Source: Dipylidium caninum
Lineage: Eukaryota > Platyhelminthes > Cestoda > Cyclophyllidea > Dipylidiidae
Direction: 5' to 3'
DNA: 64,000 bases
Assembly: GCA_017562135.1 (NCBI GenBank)
Contig: QEYB01000229.1
Span: 62,001-126,000, forward strand
Part shown: positions 55,258-64,000 of the stretch, in pieces
Layout: every line of letters starts with the position of its first letter
Position numbering within the stretch: position 1 is the first letter of the stretch
Notes under the pieces: generated by a model
Database searches by the model: none
Told to the model about the DNA's origin: nothing
The model's input: the letters and a program-made list of their open reading frames with translations, nothing else
Translations under genes and position numbers: made by a program

Positions 55258-56604
55258 CACGTGACTCACCGAGGTGTTACCCAGTGTAAAATGCCACCTG
55301 TTAACAACTGCCCAAAAGCCTAAACACGTGGGGCGCTTCACTGCTCTCAAAGCCCGTTATAAGAAATGAATAACCCGAGTCTTGTGAATTGACACTCGGA
55401 CCCTCCTTCCCCCAAACCCCCCACCCCTCTCCTCGAGTTGACAGTTGAAGGCGGCATTCGGCTTTGTTTTGATGACAATTGAAACCACGTCTCGTCTCCC
55501 CCATGCGCAGAATCTCCGATCCGCAGATCGTTCAGGACGAGAGGATGTGCCTTCCGAAGCCTCACATCATCGCGCGGGCACAATTCCTCGTCCTCCAATT
55601 TGGACGAGCGGGGGGGCTCGAGGCGACGCCGGTGGGGGAAGCCGCGCCACAGGCGCCATCCGTGCCGGCCATCACGTGACTGGGACGGTCACTGCGCCCG
55701 TTCGGATTTCCCCAACCGCCCCAAATTGTCTGTGCGTCTACCGACCCGTTTAGTCCAAAATTAGCATTCAGGGTGCAGCGCAAAAGCGTCTTGTAGAGCA
55801 CACCGGAAGTGGTGGCATAATTTAACTTGACGAGCAACTTTTGAGCAAATAAAAGACCATGCCTGGCTCCGCCGAGGTCGCAGAACTGCCAAAGCACGGG
55901 AGAGGAAAGAGTAAGGGAAAAGACGTGGTGCAAGTCCTTACACCGCCTCTCTCCCTCCGCAGTTCCTCATGCCTGTTACATGGAAAAAAGAAAGACATTC
56001 AGTGTGTCACGCATGGGCGTCACGTCGGGTTGATTTACCCGAATCTTCGGCCAAGCGTATACGACGCAAAGGCCCCGAAGAGGACATAAGATGGGTGCTG
56101 CCACAAGTCGGCGGGTTCAGCTCTAAAGGCAGCAATTGAACTGGAGTTGGGTTAAAACCGTACTTCAGGTGTAAGCAGTAGCCGGAGCCTGCGTTGGTAA
56201 AACCACCATTCGGTCGAGTGGAAGTCCTCCAAGGCGAATGCGTCGGCAGTCAACAGATAAATATTGTGCCACGTCGGCCACAGTCAAACGCCCCACACAC
56301 AACTTTCTCAATGCAAACTATGAAAAAATCAAGCATTCACACTGAAACGCAACATAATTTAACAAGCCGAAGTCAAGTCGTACGTGTGAAAAATTCATAC
56401 CTATAAATCCTTTTAGTGTCGTGTCCGCGTACAAATGGATAAAGCGCTGACATATACATCAGAACAAGGAAAATAATACAATAATTTAGTCAGACAAAAA
56501 GCTGGGGGAAGAAGGAACGAGAACTTTGGCGAACATATGTGAATGGGGAGAAGTGAAATATTGTACGATAACACAAGTGTATATCACCGAGAAAGGCGAG
56601 AAAT
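55258..56604. other. Intergenic stretch 3' of the UCK-like gene
   Basis: No gene recognised. The 3' UTR of the UCK-like gene must begin at 56604 on the - strand. Open frames at 55445-55753 + and 55562-55933 - overlap and look like chance. Confidence 0.5.
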
Positions 56605-57553
56605 TTAATGGGGACGGAAGGATGTTACCGAAAGAGATGACTCTGACTGATTACGAAGACGGAAATTATAAAAGTTACCAACAGGAGAGGAGGGGTTGGA
56701 CGAAATTGACTGCAGAAGATGCTCGATTATCAAGTCCGCAGCAACTTCGTTTTCAGGAGCCCGAGGAAGAATAACATCGGCGTATTTCTTCGTCTACAAA
56801 AAGAAATTTCCAAGGGACTCCACTAGGCTACGGACAAGAAAGATAAAAGAGAACATACCGGAAGGCAGAACTGCTCGAATGCCGGTTTGACGAACATGAA
56901 ATAGTTATTTAAAACCGTGCTTAGGTTTCGTTTGCGTTCGACAACGTCGCGGAGAACTAAAGAGAACAAGTCATTGCAGACATTAAAAAGGTACCCTTGC
57001 GAGAAAGCCGAGTATCGGCGTCTGCTTCGACAAAAATCTTCAGGTGAAACATATCCCGGATCTCTTTCTGATAGAAGGTTAAGATACCTTCGACAATAAC
57101 AACATCAGTACCAGCAAGTATTTCAAACTTTTGAGGAGAGCTGAAAATAGAACTTCAATGGGAAATAATTTTACCTAGAAAAAGCCTCGGGATCGTAGGA
57201 GTTTAGGACGACGGACTCACCTCTTTTGATTTTTCGCAATACATCCGCCAATGCCTCAAAGTCAAAAGCATCTAAAGAGTAAGCCCCAAGTCTAAAACAA
57301 ACTAGGGTGGTCCAAATCCAATTTTCCACTTTCAGCAAGTTTGATGTCCTCTTCGGATAATTCACGGTAGAAGGAATAAAGGGACAAGACTATCGACCGT
57401 TTGCCAATAGCCTTTTTGTTGAGTTCCTTCATAATTTTCGCACAGACCTCATTCTTAAAAGTAAAAACAATGATCAACAGTTACCTTTCCTGAAGCAGCG
57501 CCTCCACTGACACCAATTAGTAGGGGTTTGGGAGCAGACGGTATCGACACCAT
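56605..57553 (-). CDS. UCK-like: Uridine-cytidine kinase-like protein with altered catalytic residues (complete, six exons)
   Basis: Family members phosphorylate uridine and cytidine with ATP or GTP in the cytoplasm (pyrimidine salvage). Exons: 57553-57485, 57453-57303, 57271-57175, 57140-56995, 56956-56859 and 56793-56605. All phases agree, giving 249 residues, near the family's 260. Visible: [14 protein letters not shown] (Walker A, residues 10-23), [70 protein letters not shown] and [11 protein letters not shown]. Compared with human UCK2 from memory, the residue after Walker A Lys is Asn, not Ser; catalytic Asp62 is Tyr (VLSLYSFY); Phe114 is Pro; and uridine-binding His117 is Phe (SYDPEAFSR). 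Fold, length and splicing are intact, so this looks like an expressed divergent paralog, possibly without kinase activity. Confidence 0.92.
57454..57484 (-). other. 31-base micro-intron 1 of the UCK-like gene
   Basis: Read on the - strand it runs from GTAACT to TTTTAAG, directly after the Walker A lysine codon, phase 0. Micro-introns also occur at 57272-57302 (31 bases), 57141-57174 (34) and 56957-56994 (38). Intron 5 (56794-56858) is 65 bases. Removing each restores the UCK alignment exactly. Confidence 0.9.
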
Positions 57554-59148
57554 CAAGGTCAACACAGCCAACAATCGAAAAAAGGCGGGTCGCTGTCGTG
57601 GGAACTAAAACAAACAGCGCGTGTGATGGCTATCATAAACAAAACGTCAATTAAGATATTTTTTTATAATCCGCATAAGTAATGACGTTGGTAGACAAAA
57701 TGCTAGTATGGGAAAAGATATCAACACAACATCGCATGAGGAGCATTGATACATTTTACATACAAGAACCGTAGTCGCGCATGGTATAGAGACAAAGAAA
57801 AAGTATAGTATGAATGGGCGCGTACCCCAGGAGTCGGGTGAAAAAGAATTACATAGCTTTCAGATACTACTGAAAGGCGAAAATATTATTACTGGAGTCC
57901 CCTCTTATAGTAACAAAGCTGCATTTTACCTCGGACGCCATTTCTGAAGGAATTTGTCGATACATATTTGCTATGATGATATTCTCTGCATAACGCAATT
58001 TTATGTACTATTTTTAAATTGAACACCTACTTCGCGGTCGCACACTCTGGAAAAAAAAGTATTAGATTTATATTTTGATGTTTCCATAGTAGATCTAATC
58101 ATTTCATGGCGGCCATAAATAATGCTTTATAGCATTTGTCGGAAAATGATTGATTTACTGCGTAATATAAACCCTAGATTGAGCAAAACTTATACAATTG
58201 GTCCGGACACGGGCTTGTCGACATCTAATTTTGTTGGATTTCTGTCACAACTGAAAGCTTCCATCCAAAGTGTTTTAATATTTCATCACTTTTTTCTGCG
58301 TTGTTAAGTAACATCTTGATTGCAATGCGAAGTAAATAGACCATTTGATCTATTCTTGCGCATTTGATTTCAAACTACCGAAAACATATGAAATGTGTGT
58401 TTAGAACGCATTCAAATTGCAGCATCTAATCGATATTTTATCCCATTGTCACTCCCGCCTTTGATAGTAAGTTTCATTTCCACAAACCTAGAAGAGGGAC
58501 AAGGAATAATCCAAGAGTGAGTCATGTGATGCAATTTAGCCTGTACGCCGCTGGTCCGTTCGTGAAACCTTGGAAAGGTGCCCACGTCGATTGGGTGCGA
58601 AAAGTAGGAGTGACAATGAAATGTAAATAAAATCAATGGATGTGCATCTAGCGCATTGAAGAGGCGGTCAAAGGCGTGAACAGAAGTAACCTAGGAATTT
58701 AGAATGATTTCCGCTATATACGACCATATGTTAAGGTGACTATTCGAGGCCAGAACGAATGGGCGGTCAAAATTGTTAAGGCTTGTATTTATTCGATAAG
58801 GGCACACATTTGCCATGCTTCCATGAAAAAGCCGAAAAAAGAATGCGTTAGAGTTCAGCAGGTCCAAGTGTCAGGCTTATAGGATAAATTTTGAGGCATC
58901 GCACCTGAAATACGAGCTGAAATAAAGGGTGTATTTCATAAAAAATTAAGATTACACTAACAGTAATTTTAAATCCATTCAGAGGTATGACGTTATATTA
59001 AAGTAAAAAATAACGTTAATTTAAAATTTTGTTAAAACTTTTTGTGAACCAGCTTATGCAATGCTTTATTATATGTCCTTTGGCGTTTTAACCAATCGAT
59101 TACCGTTGCTTGTAAACGGCTCGTATAGATAGCTGCGTCGCTTTTGAA
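57554..59148. other. 1.6-kb region between two divergent genes
   Basis: It must contain the promoters of the UCK-like gene (- strand) and the Lasp-like gene (+ strand). It is AT-rich with many A and T runs. I cannot place a TATA box or initiator with confidence. Confidence 0.6.
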
Positions 59149-59234
59149 ATGTCTGCCTCTGGGTTTATGTCGCGGCAATGTGCCGCTTGCGACAAGTTGT
59201 GTACCCAACAGAGGAGTTGCGTTGCTTCGACAGG
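59149..59234 (+). CDS. Lasp-like exon 1: start codon and first half of the LIM zinc finger
   Basis: ATG at 59149 begins MSASGFMSRQCAACDK. The rest of the LIM start, VVYPTEELRCFDR, is in the next frame. The donor is GTAATA after 59234. One added base in the GACAAGTTGTG stretch makes the exon 29 codons and gives a perfect LIM start. Confidence 0.85.
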
Positions 59235-62200
59235 GTAATACGATAATTTATTGAATCTAATTAAATCGTATTTTTACAATAGTAGTTATTGCTGAAAGGC
59301 ATTGACATAATGCAAATTCTGTTAATAACCTACTCCCAATTCCATATTTTAAAAAGCATAGCATCGTGCAAATTTTTCTGTTTACAAAAGTAAACTATAA
59401 CCAGACCCTGGGATCAACAAATTGTAATTGCCACTAAAATAGTCCTGATAATGAAACTAAGCTTTTGCCAGCCCAACTTGAGAATGAAGCAAAAAATTAT
59501 GCAAGAGGTGAAGTTTTTAAGAAACATTTAGGGTTACGCTATAGTGGTATAGCCCCCTGTTTTTGATTATCTGCAATACTAACTTTGTTAATTGTTTTTT
59601 AAGACGTTATTACAAAACATTAAGCAGGGTTAGTCTTATTTTACTAAGAAAATTTTTCAAATTTTAAAAGTAAATGATTCACCCAGGAACCAGTACAGAG
59701 ACACTCAAGTGCCCAGTAGACTTGAAGTCATTAGTCATTCTTCTGAGTGTAACGCTTGCTTTCTTATGAACTCAAAATAGCTATGGCACAAGTCGTGTTT
59801 TCGCTGTGCGGTGTGCAACAAGGTCCTTGGTATGCACAACTTCAAAGGTTCCGAGGGGAGACCATACTGCACTGTGTGAGTTCAATTACGTGAGTCGTAT
59901 TAATCATTAGACCCGACTCTACGTGCGCACAAGTCGCCACTGCCCACCTTCTCCTCCTCCTTCCCCACTCATCATCATCATCGTGCCTATCGTAACTCAC
60001 ATTTCATGCAGACGTCAGTGTATAAGGATAGGCGCCTTACATGGCCTGACATCCTTTAGCCTTCATGGCTTACCTTCCCAGCCTGTCATTTAGATGCCAT
60101 CGCATGTCTCACCTTTCCTAACAGGAGCCTAATGAGCACGTTCAGGGACTGCTGCGTGCAATCGCCTTACGATTTAGCGTATTTTGACTTCTTTTAGACA
60201 CTATCCACAGATGAAGAGTTCGGCGCCGGTCACCAACACACCTGAAATGCAACAAGTGGCGATAAACACCAAGAACATGAGTAAGGTGAGTCCCAGCGTT
60301 CATCCAACCTCTCATCGCACTGGAAGCGGAGGATATTCCGCAACAGTGCATTGACGAGGAACTTTTTTTCCACTTGGCCTATATTTTGTACGTCGGGACT
60401 GAGATTTATCTGTCCAAAGTGCCTCAACAGGCAGTTCGCCAGAGTTGTTCCGTGGTGAATGAACAAAACGATGACTTGGGTGAGAATATGTGCACATTTT
60501 GGAAAGAGGAGGGAAGATGCGGAGCTCTTCCCCTGTAGATATTCATTCTTTCCGTCTGTTATCTTTCTATAAGATGGCCACAAAAAATTGCGTGCGAGGG
60601 TGGAAGAGGAACTCGGCAGTCACACCATCGAACTCCGTTCGTTCACGCACACGCATTTCTCGGCTCAATTCAACGGAAATCCTACTCCGACCGACCCAGA
60701 AACTGGTCCGAGCAGACAGACCCACAGCCACCTCGCCGCCCTCCTCGGTCTGCCACCCCCGGCAGGCGGTCGAGCGTGAATTATCTGGTGTTTCCGACGC
60801 ACTAGACTCATAGAGACGAGGTTCTACTAAAACGCGGGGATTATGTCGAAGGGGTGGACGATCGAGGGGACAGGAAGGGGAGGCTGGCGAGGAGCCGCTC
60901 TGCCGTTTTCAGCAGCCTTGAGGCAGTCCCTTGGCACTGTCGTGACCGGCGACGCTCACCTTGTGCCGCGTGGGGGGGAGAGTTTCTCACGGAGGGGGAA
61001 AAGGTCATTCGCCTCGTTCAAAGATGCCGCGTTTTGTTTTAACGAGTGTGCTTGATCCTTTCAGTACCAATACCATCGCGACTACGAGAATTCCAAGGGT
61101 CGTCTGAAGGCGATGGGCGAGGGAGGCGGATCGTTCAGTCAGGACGTGAGTCGGCTGTGAAAAGGTGTAACATGTGCTAACCGTCCAACTCCTCCTCAAC
61201 CCCCTCGTCCTCCGCCGTCCTCCCCACGTCGAAGGGCTTCGCCTCGACGCCTTAGGTCGCCTTGAAAGGAGGCGGGGGCGGAAGTCGCGCTGACGCCCAC
61301 GACTCTTCGCTCACATCGGTCCTCGCCAGACCGAAGGTTCGACGGTTCCGGGGGGTGGAGGGGCGGGCAGGAAGCGTTTTAAATCCCTTTGAAGCGGGGA
61401 CTTTTCTCCCTCCTTTTCCCTCTTTTTTTCCTCTCCAGACCGAATTCAGTCAGGTGGCCAAGGCACCGACGACCGAGTGGCAGCAACCGCATGGCATCAG
61501 TGCACACGCAGGTTAGTTGGGACCTCCCTTTCCCCATCTCCGCTCCCGTTCCTGTCTCTGCGGCGGTCTGCCGGTCGCCTTCCACACTGTCGGGCGGAGT
61601 TATCTTGCCACGAGAAGAGACGCCCTCGTTGCCAAGACGTGACTACGCGTCTGTCCTGCTTGTGGCGCCATTCTCTGCACCAGGCAAACGTCACAATTGT
61701 CGACTTGCCTAAGCCCATCACCTCACGCAGACTCTAATAAGGGGCGGAGGAGGGGTGGGGAGAGGGTTTGTGAGGCAGAAAGGGGGGCAGGACACTCGGT
61801 GTGTGTTTCATCGCCGAGTGAATCTTTCACGCGGCAGCGATTCTACACCCAAGAAAGCAGTAGAGTCCAAATTAAGGCGTCTCATCGGATCTGACATCTA
61901 CACACCCACTGGTGAGTCAGTCTGCCGTCTGCCAATCACGTTTGGAGAGGTGAAAACGATTAAAGTAGACAGTCGTCGAGCTGCCACACTGGCGGAGGAC
62001 GAGTGCTTTGTTGAACCCTCGAAAGCGTCGATGTTTGACGTGGAAATGTAGATTCTTCAACATATTTCGACACGCCGATTTGCGGGTTTTTAGCTAATCG
62101 CAGTCATTCGAGCCGAAGTCCGGTTGGAGGGACAACAGTTGCCAGAGTGAATTCGAAGAGCTTTTCAGTCTTTGGAGCGCTTTAATGAGTCGGCTTGGAC

Positions 62201-63848
62201 AAAAGCTCTTAGACGGCGGGGCGGGAGAGGATGGCGAAGCCACGGGGCCGGCCGGAAATCGTCCCTGGGGGCGTTTCGTGTCCCGCCTCGCGTGGAACGC
62301 AATTCGTTCCACTGGCTCGCCTCCCTCGACGCCATCCGAAGGACAAAGGAAACGCCCGACAGAAGGGGGCGGGGCGAGAAGCAGAAGAGACCTGCGAGAG
62401 AGAAAGAGGGGGCCCTGCTGGCCCGGAGGGGGGGGAGACAGGCAGTCACGTCAACACCGCTCCACGTGCGTGCGTGTGACGACGCCCCAGACCCACATTC
62501 CTCCTCGACCCGAGCATCAAGCATCATCAGGAGAAAGTACACTCGAGTAGAAGAAGAGAGGCGAGTAATCGAGGCTGATCTGCCCTCCTTTCGCACTCCT
62601 CGACCTTGAACGGGTTCACTACACCATCGCCAGCCCCGTCGCTCCGAGCCAGTCGGGAGTGCGTCGTCTCTTCGCGGCAGGGACTGGGAAGCTACGCTAC
62701 GGAGAGGCAGCCCCTTGACGGCTGTTTCCTCCGCCGACGTCGCCTCCAACCGCCGCGGTCCGGGCCTGAGGGTGCAGCGGGTGCTGAGCCACACCATCAC
62801 CGGCGGAGCGAGGCCTCGCTCGACAGGAAGCTTAGCGAAATTGGAGGGCAGAGAGGAGAGAGACGCGTGGTGGAAAGGTTGAGTGCTAATACTCAACCGA
62901 AACAGCGCGTCGGCGCGGGTCTCGTGCCAATGCGAAGGCGCCTGCGTGTGTGTGTGTTTATAAATTTTTGGAACTGCAATCACTGAAATTTCTATTGTAG
63001 TTCCGCAAGACGAACCTGTGGAGAGGAATGGGGAGAAACGGTGAGTTTTCCCTCCTACCTTTCATTCCCAACTTCACCAAGTGGGACCAAAAAGAATCCG
63101 ACATGCGAGAGAAGTGGCCAGGGGCAAGCGATGGGGAGTGAAGAGACATTGTCAAAGTTGTCCTCTAAGAAGCCGCGAGTTTATCTTAAAATTCTCACCC
63201 GTTTCACCCGCAAAAGTGAGAAGATTCAACTATAGTAGCAACAATAGCTGAGCAAGTGTGTGAATGTGTCACTGGGATGAATTTGGAAGCCTAATGAAAA
63301 ATGTAGGCCTCCACAGGAACACACCGAACTCAATTAGTCGGTCAGCGCACCAAAGGTCAGCCCAGCTACCGTCAGTCAGGGCTGGTAACTGCCTCGTGTT
63401 AGCTGGCGGTGAAGGAGAGGCGGTGGTTCAGCGCGAGGTGCCACCTTGCCTGACGCAATTAGATGGCGTAAGTCCACGCAATGCGAGAGGGTTCGACATC
63501 ACTCACGCGTACAATTGTAGGGAGGTATCGCGAAAAGTGACACCGTTAAAAAACAACCCCTTCGGGGCCGGGGGAGGCAGGAGGATTGTGTCACATGCAT
63601 ACACACACACACATCGTTTAGATTTTACACACATTTAAGCACACACGCGCGCACGCACTTGAAGTGTTGAGCTTGGCTAAGTCTGGTGTAATAAAATCTA
63701 CATGTGTCACCTTTACTGTCGTACTTTTTTTCCATCCGGTGGATGCGTTAGAGTCGAGGAGGTGGCGGAGGAAGAAGAGGACGATGACCTCATTTACCGA
63801 CCCGACCTTAAAATAGTGGGTGGAATGCGAGTGACTGGCAGTGGACTG
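59149..63848 (+). CDS. LASP-like: Lasp-like LIM-nebulin protein (3' partial gene)
   Basis: Lasp proteins bind actin filaments through nebulin repeats and other partners through a zinc-binding LIM domain, at focal and muscle contacts. Exons: 59149-59234, 59781-59875, 60198-60285, 61065-61145, 61439-61511, 61858-61911 (start unsure), 63001-63040 and 63752-63848, continuing right of the window. LIM ligands follow C-x2-C-x17-H-x2-C-x2-C-x2-C-x17-C-x2-H: CAAC, WHKSCFRCAVC, then RPYC and VHYP. Nebulin-like part: TPEMQQVAINTKNMSK, YQYHRDYENSKGRLKAMG and SQDTEFSQVAKAP. Exon 1 reads CAACDK and then, one base over, VVYPTEELRCFDR. The exon is 86 bases where 87 keeps phase, so one base is missing near 59194-59200. 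No SH3 domain is seen before the window ends. Confidence 0.9.
59781..59875 (+). CDS. Lasp-like exon 2: second half of the LIM domain
   Basis: Reads LWHKSCFRCAVCNKVLGMHN, then FKGSEGRPYCT, ending at a GTGAGT donor in phase 2. The exon alone contains five of the eight LIM zinc ligands. Confidence 0.95.
60198..60285 (+). CDS. Lasp-like exon 3: last LIM ligand and start of the nebulin region
   Basis: The acceptor CTTCTTTTAG completes VHYPQMKSSAPV, with the last LIM histidine, then TNTPEMQQVAINTKNMSK matches the DTPE..R......Q nebulin start. GTGAGT donor, phase 0. Confidence 0.93.
61065..61145 (+). CDS. Lasp-like exon 4: nebulin repeat core
   Basis: 27 codons, phase 0 on both sides. YQYHRDYENSKGRLKAMG matches the nebulin actin-binding motif Y.x.xE.xKxKG, with Asp-Tyr-Glu in place of the more usual Glu-Glu-Phe-Glu. 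GGGSFSQD follows. Confidence 0.93.
61439..61511 (+). CDS. Lasp-like exon 5: second nebulin start or linker
   Basis: Reads TEFSQVAKAPTTEWQQPHGI and ends at a GTTAGT donor in phase 1. FSQVAKAP resembles the FSVVADTP start of a second nebulin repeat that is then lost. Confidence 0.75.
61858..61911 (+). CDS. Lasp-like exon 6 (5' border uncertain)
   Basis: KLRRLIGSDIYTPTG ending at a GTGAGT donor is almost certainly coding, because phase 1 fits the next exon. A phase-correct start needs the weak acceptor AAGAAAG before 61858. The better-looking acceptor GCGGCAG before 61838 would need one more base in the preceding exon, or one missing base. Confidence 0.55.
61912..63000 (+). other. 1.1-kb intron of the Lasp-like gene
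   Basis: GC-rich. Open frames 62165-62983 (-) and 62172-62609 (+) overlap on opposite strands and show no domain, so I treat them as chance. The other Lasp introns over 300 bases (59235-59780, 59876-60197, 60286-61064, 61512-61857, 63041-63751) hold nothing that I can identify beyond a CA tract at 63598-63613. Confidence 0.55.
63001..63040 (+). CDS. Lasp-like exon 7: short linker exon
   Basis: A 40-base exon between TCTATTGTAG and GTGAGT reads PQDEPVERNGEK. Its phase links exon 6 to exon 8 without a break. Confidence 0.65.
63752..63848 (+). CDS. Lasp-like exon 8: acidic linker, last in the window
   Basis: After the GATGCGTTAG acceptor it reads VEEVAEEEEDDDLIYRPDLK, then IVGGMRVTGSGL, with a GTAAGC donor at 63849 in phase 0. 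Acidic and disordered. Assignment to this gene rests on phase and strand; it could belong to a separate downstream gene. Confidence 0.6.
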
Positions 63849-64000
63849 GTAAGCCTTCTACTAATTTCCCTCCTATTTCGAAATGTCGAATCACTAACCT
63901 GCCAGGAAAAGTAGCAAAGGGGGATTAAGAAGGACTTTTAATTAATTTGTGTCTCTACTCCTTTCAACTTGGTCGACCGGGAATTTTAATTGGTAACATT

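Noticed and set aside
62165..62983. 272-codon - strand frame as a gene inside a Lasp intron
   Set aside because: A + strand frame of 145 codons overlaps it, both are Arg/Ser-biased, and no domain or splice site supports either.

Overview
This is eukaryotic, intron-rich animal DNA. Protein-coding exons are short, carry GT..AG borders with consistent phases, and are separated by introns from 31 bases to 8 kb. The mix of kilobase introns with 31-38 base micro-introns, Lasp-type and NSD-type proteins carrying long low-complexity inserts, and mariner fossils points to a parasitic flatworm (cestode or trematode). That assignment is an inference.

Four genes can be read. (1) Bases 2-25510, + strand: an NSD-family histone H3K36 methyltransferase, entering from the left edge inside its first PWWP domain and running through PHD fingers, PWWP2, AWS, SET, post-SET and the C-terminal PHD/C5HCH module to a stop at 25508-25510. 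(2) 47973-42700, - strand: an ETS-domain transcription factor in two exons. (3) 57553-56605, - strand: a complete six-exon uridine-cytidine-kinase-like gene with four micro-introns, in which key catalytic positions are replaced. (4) 59149 to beyond 63848, + strand: a Lasp-like LIM-nebulin actin-cytoskeleton gene that leaves the window. Genes 3 and 4 are head to head, 1.6 kb apart.

Between the NSD gene and the ETS gene lies a GC-rich block (about 26-42 kb) with no gene that I recognise. It contains a 7-kb structure: two inverted arms of about 2 kb (34785-36892 and 39834-41796) around a 2.9-kb spacer. The right arm ends about 130 bases from the readable 3' region of the ETS gene. From 50 to 59 kb the DNA becomes AT-richer and holds a decayed mariner and two imperfect tandem duplications. 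A second decayed mariner sits in the 8.1-kb NSD intron.

The most useful points for a second look are: the inverted repeat; the UCK-like protein that lacks the Walker A Ser, catalytic Asp and uridine-binding His of its family; long inserts inside two PHD fingers of the NSD protein; and a recurring pattern in which conserved exons need a single-base correction, two of them plausibly in homopolymers, to keep frame. The last is most simply explained by assembly indels and should be settled before any of these genes is called broken.
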